Positions 23,243-34,189 of a DNA stretch of 64,000 nucleotides are shown piece by piece. The translations under genes and the position numbers were made by a program. This DNA is from Molossus alvarezi (lineage: Eukaryota; Chordata; Mammalia; Chiroptera; Molossidae), in assembly GCA_037176705.1 (NCBI GenBank), contig CM073908.1, positions 128,825,430 to 128,889,429 on the forward strand. The letters are read 5' to 3'. Every line of letters starts with the position of its first letter. Position 1 is the stretch's first letter. The notes beneath the pieces are model-generated. The model saw nothing but the letters and a program-made list of their open reading frames with translations. It made no database searches and had not been told where the DNA came from.

Positions 23243-23463
23243 GGCCTGGCTGGTGTGGCTCAGTGGTTGAGCATTGACCCATGTACCAAGAGGTTCCCAG
23301 TTCAATTCCCAGTCAGGGCACATGAGCAGATTGTGGGCCAAATCCCTAGTTGGGGGGCATATAGGAGGTGACCAATCGATGTTCTTTCTCATTGATGTTT
23401 CTATCTCTTTCTCCCTCTCCCTTCCTCTCTCTCCAAAATCAATAAAGAAAAAAAAATTTTTAA
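23243..23463 (+). repeat. VES-type SINE, type A
   Basis: 'cctggctggtgtggctcagt', 'aatccctagttggggggcat' and tail 'caaaatcaataaagaaaaaa'. TSD not clear. Confidence 0.92.
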
Positions 23464-23689
23464 GGGTTGGGGTGAGTTCTTCCTGTGAAATTGGAAAAGC
23501 AGTGTTTGTTTATTTTAAAAGGTGTTTTCAAGAAATAAATGGGGTTCTCTTTTTGAAACATAATTTAGTATAATTTAACATAGAATAGGAACTAGACAAT
23601 TAAGATAATCATGTCTTTGACTTTTTAGTGTCAATCAAAGCTTTGTTCAATTCTTTTGTGAAATGATAATAGCTATCATTTTTCCAAGA

Positions 23690-23870
23690 CTTATTATGTG
23701 CCAGGCACTTTTGGAGGTAATTCATATGTGCTAATTAACTTAATCCTCAAAAGAAATGGGTGCTTTTGTCGTGGCCAGTTTACAGGCGAGGAAACCAAGG
23801 AACAGAGACTATTAACAGCTTGCTCAATGTCTCATAAGGCCAAAGTTGGAAATTGTGCCTTCTCTTAATC
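23690..23870 (-). repeat. MIR SINE remnant
   Basis: 'ttattatgtgccaggcactt', 'taatcctcaaaagaaatggg' and 'cagtttacaggcgaggaaac' with 'caaggaacagagac' form the reversed MIR core. Confidence 0.75.
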
Positions 23871-24525
23871 ACTACCATTATCATTCATTCTAACTTCAGA
23901 TTATTTTAGCTATGCTCCATTTAGCAAAAATAACACTTATATATTTGATTTGTATGTTGCATTTATTGACTTAATACTCCTTATATGGCGGGCTGTAAGA
24001 TAAAGATTTAGTAGCAAAAATATCAAGTACACTTTTTTCTGGCAGAGTATGTTACTCTTGGTTCCGTGTATCACTCTGTTTCATTTATCTTTTTCCCATA
24101 GGAGATCTAAGGGAATTATTGTTTTGGTTAATGAAAAGAAAATGATTAAATCACACCTGTTAGGAAAAAAATGTTACTATTTCACCATTTTGAAAACTTA
24201 AGAATAGTGCAGTAGAAGGTGTGTTAACATAATGTAAATACTACTATGGCTTTATGCACTAATTTTACTCTGAGAAGAACAATTCTTTAAGTAAATTATA
24301 AAGGAGGCTATAGAGATATTATGGATGATGCTAATTACTAGATGTCCATACCCAATTTGTACAAGTGTATTATATATGGTGTGTATATGTTTAGCAAATA
24401 TTAGAAGAATATTATAATATGATAAAATGAGATGATAGTATAGCAGGTACTAGGTACTTGTGGCAGAGTATATCATGGCATAGGCCATAACTTAAAATGG
24501 AATGTTAAATATAATTATAAAAATA
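23871..24525. other. AT-rich unique DNA, nothing recognised
   Basis: No repeat, RNA or coding signal seen. Confidence 0.4.
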
Positions 24526-24754
24526 TCTTGTGACAGCCTGGGCAGTGTGGCTCAGTGGGATGAGTGTTGTCCTACGGACTGAGAGGTCTTGGTTTGAATC
24601 CAGGTCAGGGCACATGACCAGGTTGCGGGCTCAATCTCCAAGTAGGGGGTTTGCAGGAGGCAGCCAACTGATGTTTCTCTCTCTTCCTTCCTCTTTCTCT
24701 AAAATAAACAAATAAATAAATAAAACATATTTAAAAATATATGTCTTGTGACAG
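24526..24754 (+). repeat. VES-type SINE, type A, with TSD
   Basis: 'gcctgggcagtgtggctcag', 'ctccaagtagggggtttgca', tail with (AAAT)n. TSD 'tcttgtgacag' at 24526-24536 and 24744-24754. Confidence 0.93.
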
Positions 24755-25675
24755 AGATAATGCTATGCATTCACCAACTTTTTAAATTTCCCCCTTGAGC
24801 ACTCAAAAACACTGCTTCCCAGTCCGTTTGCATCCAGGTGGGGCCATAATCGATTGTGAACAGATTTGCCCCACACATCTTCCAGACTTGACCCCTAAAA
24901 TCTCCAGAGTGGTCTTTTCCCCTCTGTCTTTATTCTCATGTTTGCCTTCTTCACATACATAGCTTGAAGGAAAGAACTTCAGCATGGTGGAGTCTTGTGA
25001 TGGAAGGCTCCTAGCTCCCTAGTCATTGCTAAGGAAGGATCATAGTTATTGCTAAGAGGAGAGCTGTACAACCAGGAGCATCATCCTTGGCCATAATGTG
25101 AGTAAGAAGCAAACTTTCATTGTAAGCCACAGAGATTTCAGGTTCATTTGTCAGTAGCTTAGTCTACCCTGATATAAGCTCTAACCTATTCAAAGTCAAG
25201 GAAAATGTATTCTTTTTTCTATTCTTCTTTTTCATAACTCAGGTGTATAAAATATTGTTGACAGTGATTATTGCTAAATAGCCATTTTTATTGGTCTATG
25301 TGCAGCCTAGTTTTATTAATGTACTTATTAGTTAGTTGTTTTTCAAGAGGTTATAAATGCTTAAGAAAAAACCACCTAAAACAAAAGCAAGCACCACCTA
25401 AAACAAAAGCAAGCACCATATAATATATGGTATTATACCCCTGTCAACTTATCTATCTGCCTCCCTGCACTAAAGAAAACCATTAACCTGAATCTTATGT
25501 GCATTATTCCTTTGACTTTTATTTTATAAAATGATTATCACATCTGTAGGTATTCCTAAAGAATACAGATTTTAAATTTCAATTGTTTTAACTTTATGAA
25601 ACAATATTAGTTCCAGTTCTGGATAAAATGCATTAGGCACAATTTACTCTTTCTCTTCCACTTAATGCAACTTTA
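24755..25675. other. Unique DNA with a 22-bp tandem duplication
   Basis: 'accacctaaaacaaaagcaa' plus 'gc' is present twice in direct tandem at 25371-25392 and 25393-25414. Otherwise nothing recognised; the 60-residue minus frame at 24803-24985 has no domain. Confidence 0.45.
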
Positions 25676-25679
25676 TTAT

Positions 25680-25880
25680 TTTTTTTTTTCATTGATTTTT
25701 TAGAGACAGCGGAAGGGAGAGGGAGAGCGATAGAAACGTTGATGAGAGAGAACATCAATCAGCTGCCTCCTGCATGCTCCCACTGGGGATTGGGCCCACA
25801 ACATGGGCATGTGCCCTGACCAGAAATCGAACCATTGACATGGGTCGATGCTCAACCACTGAGCCATACTGGCCAAGCTA
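25680..25880 (-). repeat. VES-type SINE, type A
   Basis: T-rich tail, 'gggagagggagagcgataga', 'cccactggggattgggccca' and 'cactgagccatactggccaa'. No convincing TSD. Confidence 0.92.
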
Positions 25881-26690
25881 ATCAATACAACCTTAAAACA
25901 TGGACAGAATGTATTAGCAAATATTGGAAAACCCCGAAAAGCAAATAGGCAGATTAGGACTGAGCACCAGAATTTGAAGTATGACTGGATTTGTATTGAG
26001 TTTACCATTTTTACCCCTTTGATATCTCTCAAACTGAAGTCAACACAACCAGATACATGGAAATGATCTCAGAGGGAGCTTCAGAAGGCCTCTACCTCTG
26101 GCTCCAGGACTGGGAAAAGAATGCCTAATGTTCATAGGTAGTATGGAAATCTCCCCCTAATCTTTCTCTGCTTTCTACATTCTCTTGTGCCCCAGGCCAG
26201 AAGCAATCCAGTGGTGCTGGTGGAGGTGGCAGCTGCAGTAAATGGAACCAACAAAATGGAAAACTCTGAGAGGAGACTTTGTTCTATTGAGCTGCAGTTC
26301 CAAGAGGGTAGGACAAACTCTCATTGTTTTGTTTTGTTTTTTGTTTCCCTCTCTATTCTCTTTCACTTGAGTCAGGACGTGAGTCTAATCTCAAAAGTTC
26401 ATAACAGAGCATGCAGTGTCAGGTAATCAGAGCCTTAAGCCAGGGAACAAAAAAGAATGGAGGTAGAGAACAGAAAAGTACCAGAAAGTTTGCGAGGAAT
26501 AGGAATCCAGGAAAGAGACTACACAAACGTGTTTATGAACTTTAGGGCTCATCCTCAAGGTACACATATGAGGACCAGATTCTAGCTAATATTTGTTTTT
26601 ATCAGTAAGTGTATCCTCCATTCCAATCATAATTTTTTGTTGACCTTCTAATTGCATTTTTGTCTTTTATTATTTTTATTTCTGCTATTC
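25881..26690. other. Unique DNA, nothing recognised
   Basis: Frames at 26175-26426 overlap on both strands and lack domains. Confidence 0.4.
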
Positions 26691-26789
26691 TTTTTTAAAT
26701 TACAGTTTTTCTAACTTTATGAAGATACAATTGACATATAACATTGTGTAAGTTTAAGGTGTACAATGCATTGATTTGATAAACTTATA

Positions 26790-26923
26790 TACAGGGCTGG
26801 GCAAAAGCAGGTTGACAGTGTTGGTATGGAAAAAGACACGCAGGTTATGATTATTACAATACTTTTATTAACACTGTGTTTAGCGTATGCACAACTGCAA
26901 ACCTACTTTTGCCCAGCTGTGTA
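26790..26923. mobile_element. Mariner-type MITE (copy 1), TA-flanked
   Basis: A 130-bp element (26792-26921) with inverted ends: 'cagggctgggcaaaagcagg' at the left and, reversed from the right, 'cacagctgggcaaaagtagg'. It is flanked by TA on both sides (26790-26791, 26922-26923), the Tc1/mariner target duplication. No transposase frame, so it is non-autonomous. The 60-residue frame across it is not a gene. Confidence 0.88.
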
Positions 26924-27095
26924 TTGTGAAACGATTGCCACCATAGTGTTAGCTACCACCTGCATTCTGATACATAATCACCATTTCTTTTCTTTTTTTG
27001 TGTGGTAAGAACATTTAAAATCAACTATTTCAGTAATTTTCAAGTATATAATACAGCACTATTAGCTATAATTACCATGCTGTATATAGATCACC

Positions 27096-27331
27096 AGAAT
27101 TTGTTTTTTTTAAAATATTTTTTCTTTTTGACTTAGAGAGAGAGGGAGAGAGAGGGAGAGAGAGGGAGAGAGAGACAGAAACATCGATGTTTGATCGGCT
27201 GCTTCCTACATGCCCCCCACTGAGGACTGGACTTACAACCTGGGCATGTGCCCTGACTGGGAATCAAAATGGCGACCTCTTGGTGCATGGCAATGCTCAA
27301 CCAGTGAGCCACGACGGCCAGGCTAGAATTT
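27096..27331 (-). repeat. VES-type SINE, type A, with short TSD
   Basis: 'gagagagagggagagagagg' repeats, 'cccactgaggactggactta', 'ctcaaccagtgagccacgac'. TSD 'agaattt' at 27096-27102 and 27325-27331. Confidence 0.9.
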
Positions 27332-27717
27332 ATTAATCTTGTAGCTGAGTTGAACTTTATTAGATTCTACATACAATATCACACAGTAATTGTCTTTCTC
27401 TGTCTAATTTACTTCACTTAGCATATTGCCCTCAAGGTTCATCTAAATCGTCACAAACAGCAGGATTTCCTTCTTTCTTATGGCTGAATAATAATCCATT
27501 GTCTGTATATGCCCCGTCCTTACTCATTCATCTATTGATAGCCACTTAAGTTGTTTCCATTATCTTGGCTATTGTGAATAATGCTGCGATAAACCTGGAG
27601 CTGCAGATATCACTTCACGATCCTGTTCTCTGTTATCTATCATCTTCTACTTTCTTTGGGTTTATTTAGTCAATCACATTCTAACATCTAAAATGGATAC
27701 ATAAGAAATTAATTTCA

Positions 27718-28015
27718 AGGCTGTTGTGGCAGGAATTCATTCTGTGGGAAGGGACAGACTACATGCACTCAAAGGATTAGAAAATGATTTTTTAATACGC
27801 ACCTGTGCTGGCCCAGGGGAGTCACCTCCAAAGGCTGGGCTTGGAGCCAGGGTTCCAGCCACCTTTTATACCTCATAAGCCTCCAGGTATTTGGGGGCTT
27901 TCTAGTTTCACTGTAGTTTAGGCAGTTGGTGGATGTAAAGGAACTACAAAAGCCAGGAGTGGGATCTCTGCACTGCCTAAGGGGGTTGTCTGCAGAAGTC
28001 TTGCTTTCTCAAGGT
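27718..28015 (-). mobile_element. Solo LTR-like element
   Basis: The 290-bp unit 27722-28011 reads TG...CA on both strands. On the minus strand it has a TATA box 'tataaaagg' (about 27863-27870) and, about 70 bp further on, an ATTAAA signal (27791-27796). The flanks 'aggc' (27718-27721) and 'aggt' (28012-28015) look like a 4-bp TSD with one change. These features together suggest a solo LTR of an endogenous retrovirus; no internal viral sequence is present. The family is not recognised. Confidence 0.5.
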
Positions 28016-28255
28016 TTTAAAAACTTTTTTTTTTCTTTATTGATTTTAGATAGAAAGAGAAAAGGAGGGAGAGGTAGAGAGACATAGAAACATCAATGAG
28101 AAAGAACATTGATTGGCTGCCTCCTGCATGCCGTCCACTGGGGATTTGGCCCACAACATGGGCATGTACCCTGATCGGTAATTGAAACTGCGAACTCTTG
28201 GTGCATGGGTTGACACTCAACCACTGAGCAACACCATCAAGGCTTTTGAAAATGC
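28012..28255 (-). repeat. VES-type SINE, type A
   Basis: T-run at about 28025, 'ggagggagaggtagagagac', 'cactggggatttggcccaca' and 'aaccactgagcaacaccatc'. Approximate TSD 'aaggttttaaaaac' versus 'aaggcttttgaaaa'. Confidence 0.9.
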
Positions 28256-29810
28256 TAGGGTTTGAGGCTATAAATCTCAAAGGGACTGATATCTAGTGTT
28301 TTCTCTATAATTCTGATTTTTTAAATTTTAAATTGCAGTATGAATTTTTTTATTAATTTATTTTTGTTATAGATGTTTCTCCTTTTCCCCCCACTGATCC
28401 CCCCCCTGCCCTGTTCCCCAGCTTTGTTGTCCATGTCCATTGTTCATGAATACATGCATATAAGTTCTGTGGTTTATCTCTCCCCCACCACACCTGCTTC
28501 TGGGGATTGTCAGTCTGTACCCCACTTCTATGTCTCTAGGACTACCCCATTCCTCAGACTGTTATGTTCATTATATTCCACAAATAAGTGAGATCATATG
28601 ATACTTGTCTTTCTCTGTTTGCCTTGTTTCATTTAGGATAATACTGTACAGGTCCCTCCATGTCGTCTCAAAGGATAAGAGATCTTTCTTTACAGCTGCA
28701 TAGTACTCCATTGTATATATGTACCACTGTTTTTTTATCCATTCATCTACTGATGGACATTTGGGTTGATTCCAGATCTTAGCTATTGTAAATAGTGCTG
28801 CTATGAACATGTGGATAATGATATGCTTTCTGATTGGTGTTTCAGGCTTCTTAGGGTATATTCCTAGAAGTGGGATCACTGGGACAAATGGAAGTTAAAT
28901 TTTTAATTTTTTGAGGTAACACCATATTGTTTTTCATAGTGGCTGCACCAGTCTGCATTCCCACCAGCAGTGTACTAGAGTCCCCTTTTCTCCACACCCT
29001 CGCCAACACTTATTGTTTGATGATTTGTTGATGGCGGCCATTCTGATAGGTGTGAGGTGATTCCTCATTGTTGTTTTAATTTACATCTCTCTGATGATTA
29101 GTGATGTTGAACATTTCCTCATATGTCTCTTAGCCATTTGTATGTCCTGTTTGGAGAGGTGTCTACTGAGTTTCTCTGCCTATTTTTTAATTGGGTTCAT
29201 TGCTTTTCTTTTCTTGAGTTATATGAGCTCTTTATATATATTGGAAATTTACCCCTTATCTGATAAATTATTGGCAATTATGCTCTCTCATACAGTGGGT
29301 TGCCTTTCCATTTTTATGATTGTATCTTTTGATGTGCAGAAGCTTTTGAGATTGATGTAGTCCCATGTGTAAATTTTCTCTTTTGTTTCTGTTGCCTTTG
29401 GTGATGTATCAGTGAAAATTCTGCTGCGTATAATGTCTGAAATTCTGTTGCCTACATTTTCTTCTAGGATTTTTATGAATTCATGAGTCACATTTAAGTC
29501 TTTTATCCATTTTGAGTTTATTCTTGGGTATGGTATAAGTTGATGGTCTAATTTCATTTTTTTGCATGTAGCTGTCCAATTTTCCCAACACCATTTATTA
29601 AAGAGGCTGTTTTTACTCCACTGTATGCTCTTGCCTCCTTTGTCAAATATTAATTGAGCATATTGCCTTGGGTCAATTTCTGGGTACTCTGTTCTGTTTC
29701 ACTGGTCCATATGTCTGTTCTTGTGCCAGTACCAGGCTGTTTTGATTACAGTGGCTTTGTAATATAACCTGAAATCTGGTAATGTGATCCCGCTGACTTT
29801 GTTTTTCTCT

Positions 29811-30046
29811 TTATCCTCACATATTTTTTTCCCATTTTAGTTCAGATAGAGTGGGAGGGAGAGAGAGGAAGAAAGAGAGAGAGAGAAACATTGACATGAA
29901 AGGGACACATCGAGTGGCTGCCACCCACACAACCCAACCAGGACCGGGGACAAACTGCAACTGAGGTACGTGCCCTTAGCGGGAACCAAACCCGGGTCTC
30001 TCTGGACCGCAGGCTGACCCTCTAACCACTGAGCCAAACAGAACAG
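29811..30046 (-). repeat. VES-type SINE, type B, inside L1 ORF2
   Basis: 'gagtgggagggagagagagg', 'ggacacatcgagtggctgcc', 'ccaaacccgggtctctctgg' and 'accactgagccaaacagaac'. L1 sequence resumes directly on both sides, so the SINE landed in the L1. Confidence 0.93.
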
Positions 30047-31669
30047 AGATGTTCTTCTTTTTCAAGATTGCTATGGCTATTTGGGGTCTTTTTGGGTTCC
30101 ATATGAACTTTTGAAGTATTTGTTCTAGTTCTGAGCAGAATGACATTGGTATTTTGATGGGGATTGCATTGAATCTATAGATTGCTTTGGGTAATATGGA
30201 CATTCTAATGATGTTAATTCTTCCAATCCATGAACAAGGTATGTGCTTCCACTTTTTTATATCTTCCTCTATTTTTTTTTTTTTTTTTAATGAGCTGTAG
30301 TTTTCCGCCAATAGGTCCTTTATTTCTTTGGTTAAGTTTATTCCTAGGTATTTAATTTTTTTGGTGCAATGATAAATGGGATTGTTTTTCTAGTTTCTCT
30401 TTCTGTGAGTTCATCATTGGTGTATAAGAATGCCATCAATTTTTTGATGTTAATTTTGTATCCTGCTACACTGCCAAATTCATATATTAAGTCTAGTAGA
30501 TTTTTAATGGAGTCTTTGGGTTTTCTACGTATAGTATCATGTCATTTGTGAATAATGACAGTTTCACTTCCTCCTTTCCAATTTGGATCCCTTTTATTTT
30601 TTCCTCCTGTCTGATTGCTGTGGCTAAGACTTCCGGTACTATGTTAAATAAGAGTGGCGAAAGTGGGCATCCTTGTCTTTTTCTTGTTCTTAAGGGAAAT
30701 GCTTTTAGTTTTTGCCCATTGAATATGATGTTGGCTGTAAGTCTTTCACACATGGCCTTTATTATGTTGAGATATGATCCCTGTATTCCCAGATTGGTGA
30801 GCATTTTTATCAGAAATAGATGCTGGATTTTGTTAAATGATTTTTCAGCGTCTATTGATATGATCATATGATTTTTATCTTTCATTTTGTTTATGTGGTG
30901 TATCACATTTGTTGATTTGCAAATATTGTACCAGCTTTGCATCCCTGGGATGAATCCCACTTGGTCACGGGGAATAATTTTTTTAATGTATTGCTGGATT
31001 CAATTTGCTGGTATTTTATTCAGGATTTTGGCATCTATGTTCATCAGGGATATTGGTCTGTAGTTTTCTTTCTTTGTAGTGTCTTTTTCTGGTTTTGGAA
31101 TTAGAATTATGTTGTCCTCATAAAACAAGTTTGGAAGTTTTCCTTCTTCTTGAATTTTTTGAAATTGTTTGAGGAGAATGGGTACTAGTTCTTCTTTAAA
31201 TGTTCGGTAAAATTCCCCCGTGAAGCCATCCAGTCCTGGGCTTTTGTTTGCTGGGAAAGTCTTGATTACATCTTCAATTTCTTTTGTTGTTATTGGTGTG
31301 TTCAAGTTTTCTATCTCTTTCTGGTTTAATTTTGGGGGACTATGTGTTTCTAGAAATTTGTCCATTTTGCTTAGATTGTTGAATTTATTGCTGCATAATT
31401 ATTCATAATATCTGTTAATAATCCTTTGTATTTCTGTGGTGTCAGTTATTTTTTCTCCTCTTTCATTTCTGATTTTGTGTATTTTGGTTCTCTCTCTTTG
31501 TTTCTTGGTGAGTCTATTTAAGGGTTCATCAACCTTGTTTATCTTTTCAAAGAACCAGCTCATTGTTTCATTGATCCTTTGAATTGTTTTTTGGTCTCCA
31601 TGTCATTTATTTCTGCTCTGATCTTTACTCTTTCCTTCCTTCTACTTTCTCTGGTGTTTTCTTTTTGTT

Positions 31670-32302
31670 TGCTTTCTAGTTCTTCTTTTTTTTTTTTTAT
31701 TAATTTTTGTTACAGATGTTTCTCCTTTTTCCCCCACTGTTTCCCCCCTCCCCCTCCCTTCTTGCCCTTTCCCCAGATTGTTGTCCATGTCCACTGTTCA
31801 TGCATACATGCATATAAGTTCTGTGGTTTATCTCTCCCCCACCATCCCCTCTTTAGGGGATTGTCAGTCTGTACCCCGCTTCCGCGTTTCTGGGACTACC
31901 ACATTCCTCAGACTGTTATGTTCATTATATTCCACAAATAAGTGAGATCATATGAAACTTGTCTTTCTCTGTTTGGCTTGTTTCACTTAGGATGATACTT
32001 TCAAGGTCCCTCCATGTAGTCTCAATGATATATCAGATAAGGGGTTAATTTCCAATACATATAGAGTACTCATTCAACTCCACAAAAGGAAGACAAAGAA
32101 TCCAATTAAAAAATGGGCAGAGGAACTAAATGGACACCTCTCCAAACAGGACATACAAATGGCTAAGAAACATATGAAAAAATGCTCATCATCACTAATC
32201 ATCAGAGAGATGCAAATTAAAACAACAATGAGGTATCACCTCATACCTGTCAGAATGGCCGCCATCAACAAATCATCAAACAACAAGTGCTTTCTAGTTC
32301 TT
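31670..32302 (-). mobile_element. Young L1 insertion with 5' inversion, nested in older L1
   Basis: TSD 'tgctttctagttctt' is perfect at 31670-31684 and 32288-32302. From 31685 to about 32025 the insert is a minus-strand L1 3' end (T-run, 3'UTR, end of ORF2). From about 32026 to 32287 it is an upstream ORF2 segment on the plus strand ('atcagataaggggttaattt' through 'caacaaatcatcaaacaaca'). About 0.3 kb of ORF2 that should join the two parts is missing. This is the signature of twin priming. Both parts fit the same L1 family as the host L1. Confidence 0.93.
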
Positions 32303-33399
32303 TAAGTTGCGAGGTTAGATAGTCTATTAGAAAATTTTCCTGTTTCTTGAGGTAGGCCTGTAGTGCTATGAACTTCCCTCTCAGAACTGGTTTTGCTGCA
32401 TCCCATAGATTTTGTGTTTTTGTGTGTTCATTTCCATTGTTTTCCAGAAATTTTTAAATTTATTCCTTGATCTCCATGTTAACCCATTCATTGTTCAATA
32501 GCATGTTATTTAACCTCCATGTTTCCAAATGTATTTGCATGTTCTTGTTACATTAATTTCTAGTAGCAAGCCATTGTGATCTGAGAAGATGCCTGATATG
32601 ATTTCAATCTTTTTGAACTTGTGAAGACATAGTTGGTGCCCTAACATGTGGTCTATCTTTGAGAATGTCTCATGTGCTCTTGAGAAGAATGTGAATTTTG
32701 TGGTTTCGGGGTGTAATTCTCTGTAGATATCTATTCAAACCATTTCATCTAGCGCTTCATTTAGAGTCTGTGTTTCCATGTTATTTTTTTTGTCTAGAAG
32801 ATCTATCTAGTGATGTCAGTGGGGTATTGAAGTCCCCTGCTATGATTGTATTGCTGTTGATTTCTCCTTTGAAGTCCTCCAGAAGATTTTTAATATGTAT
32901 TGGTGCTCCTATATTGAGTGCATCTATGTTTACCAAGGTTATATCTTCTTGTTGGATAGATTCTTTCAATATTATGTAGTGGCCTTCTTTGTCTCTAGTT
33001 ATGGTCTTCATTTTAAAATCGACTTTATCAGATATGAGCATTGCTACCCCAGCTCTTTATTTTCTTTCCTTTTGCTTGAAAGATTTTTTTCCATCCCTTT
33101 ACTTTCAACCTATGTGAGTCTTTAGTTGTGAGGTGGGTTTCTTGTAAACAACATATACGTAAGTCATGATTTCCTATTCAGTCAGCTACTCTGTCTTTTT
33201 ATCGGACCATTCAAACCATTCACATTTAAGGTGATAATTGATATGTACTTATTTATTGCCATTTTTGTTTAGTGTGGTTCTATTTTTCTTTCTATTTCTT
33301 CTACTAATTACAGCAGTCCTTTTATCATATCTTGCTTTGTTGGTTTGGTGTTCATATATTCCCTTAGCCTTTTATTGTCTGGGAAGTTCTTTATTTGAC

Positions 33400-34185
33400 C
33401 TTCTATATTGAATATTAGTCTTGCTGGATAGAGTAGTTTTGGATTCAGATCCTTGTTTTTCATGACCTTGATTACTTCATGCCATTCCCTTCTGGCCTGT
33501 AGTGTTTCTGTTGAGAAGTCAGCTGAGAGCCTTTGGGGTTTTCTTTGTAGGTAACCTGTTGCCTATCTCTTGCTGCCTTTAGGATTCTCTCTTTGTCTTT
33601 AATCTTTGGCATTTTAATTACTATGTGTCTTCATGTGGGCCTGTTTGGGTTCTTCTTACTTGGGGCTCCCTGTGCTTCTTGAAATTGAATGCTTTCATTT
33701 ATTGACCAAATTAGGGAAGTTTTCTCACTATTTCTTCAAATATATTCTCTAAACCTTGCCCATTTTGTTCCTCTTCGGGGACTCCTATGATGTGAATGTT
33801 ATTACCTTTTCAGTTGTCCCACAGTTCTCCTAAGCTGTCTTCCTGCTTTAATTTTTTTTTTCCTTTTGTTTTTCTGATTGGTTAGTTTTTTCCTACCCTG
33901 TTCCAATTCACTGATCCAGTCCTCAGCTTCCTCTCCTTTGCTGGTTAGTCCTTCCAATGAGTTTTTAATTTCTGTTATGTCATTCTTCATTTCCACTTGG
34001 TAGGTTTTCAGTGTTTCTATATCTTTACTCATGGTGCTGATGTCCTTATTCATGCTGTTGAACTTCCTCAAGATCATAGCTCTGAACTCTACCTCTGATA
34101 ATTTGCTTAGCTGCATTTCATTGATCTCATCTTCGATAGAGTTCTCTTGTTCTTTAATTTAAGATTTGTTTCTTTGTTTCACCAT
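33400..34185 (-). pseudogene. L1 ORF1 (RNA-binding chaperone), degraded
   Basis: The likely native start ATG is at 34183-34185 (on the minus strand, preceded by 'ccaaa'). The ninth codon is already a stop (34159-34161). In the same frame, 33802-34116 gives 104 residues with a heptad-like, charged N-terminal region (KDISTMSKDIETLKTYQVEMKND). That fits the coiled coil through which L1 ORF1 protein trimerises. After about 33800 the frame shifts or stops. The 3' limit is approximate. Confidence 0.8.
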
Positions 34186-34189
34186 TTTG

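Larger units (their letters stand above)
26690..27620 (-). mobile_element. Old L1M fragment, split by two later insertions
   Basis: 'aactttatgaagatacaatt' with 'gacatataacattgtgtaag', later 'atgctgtatatagatcacca', 'tctttctctgtctaatttac' and 'ttatcttggctattgtgaat' are successive parts of an old L1 3' half in reverse. A mariner MITE (26792-26921) and a VES SINE (27103-27324) interrupt it, so both are younger. Confidence 0.8.
28571..33290 (-). pseudogene. L1 ORF2 (endonuclease/reverse transcriptase), degraded
   Basis: In sense order the remnants are: endonuclease with the motif GDFNTPL in the 86-residue frame at 32781-33041; the finger part of the RT at 31000-31365 ([31 protein letters not shown]); the RT core at 30493-30960 ([32 protein letters not shown]); the thumb at about 29976-30311 ([18 protein letters not shown]); and the C-terminal region at 29288-29557 and 28571-28879 (PLLGIYPKK, CPSVDEWIKK, YYAAVKKDLLSF). 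The normal F-A-D-D catalytic motif reads F-T-N-D (30541-30552), losing one metal-binding aspartate. Stops and frameshifts break the frame repeatedly, and two insertions split it. The 5' boundary is approximate. Product when intact: the protein that nicks target DNA and copies L1 RNA into it. Confidence 0.9.
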
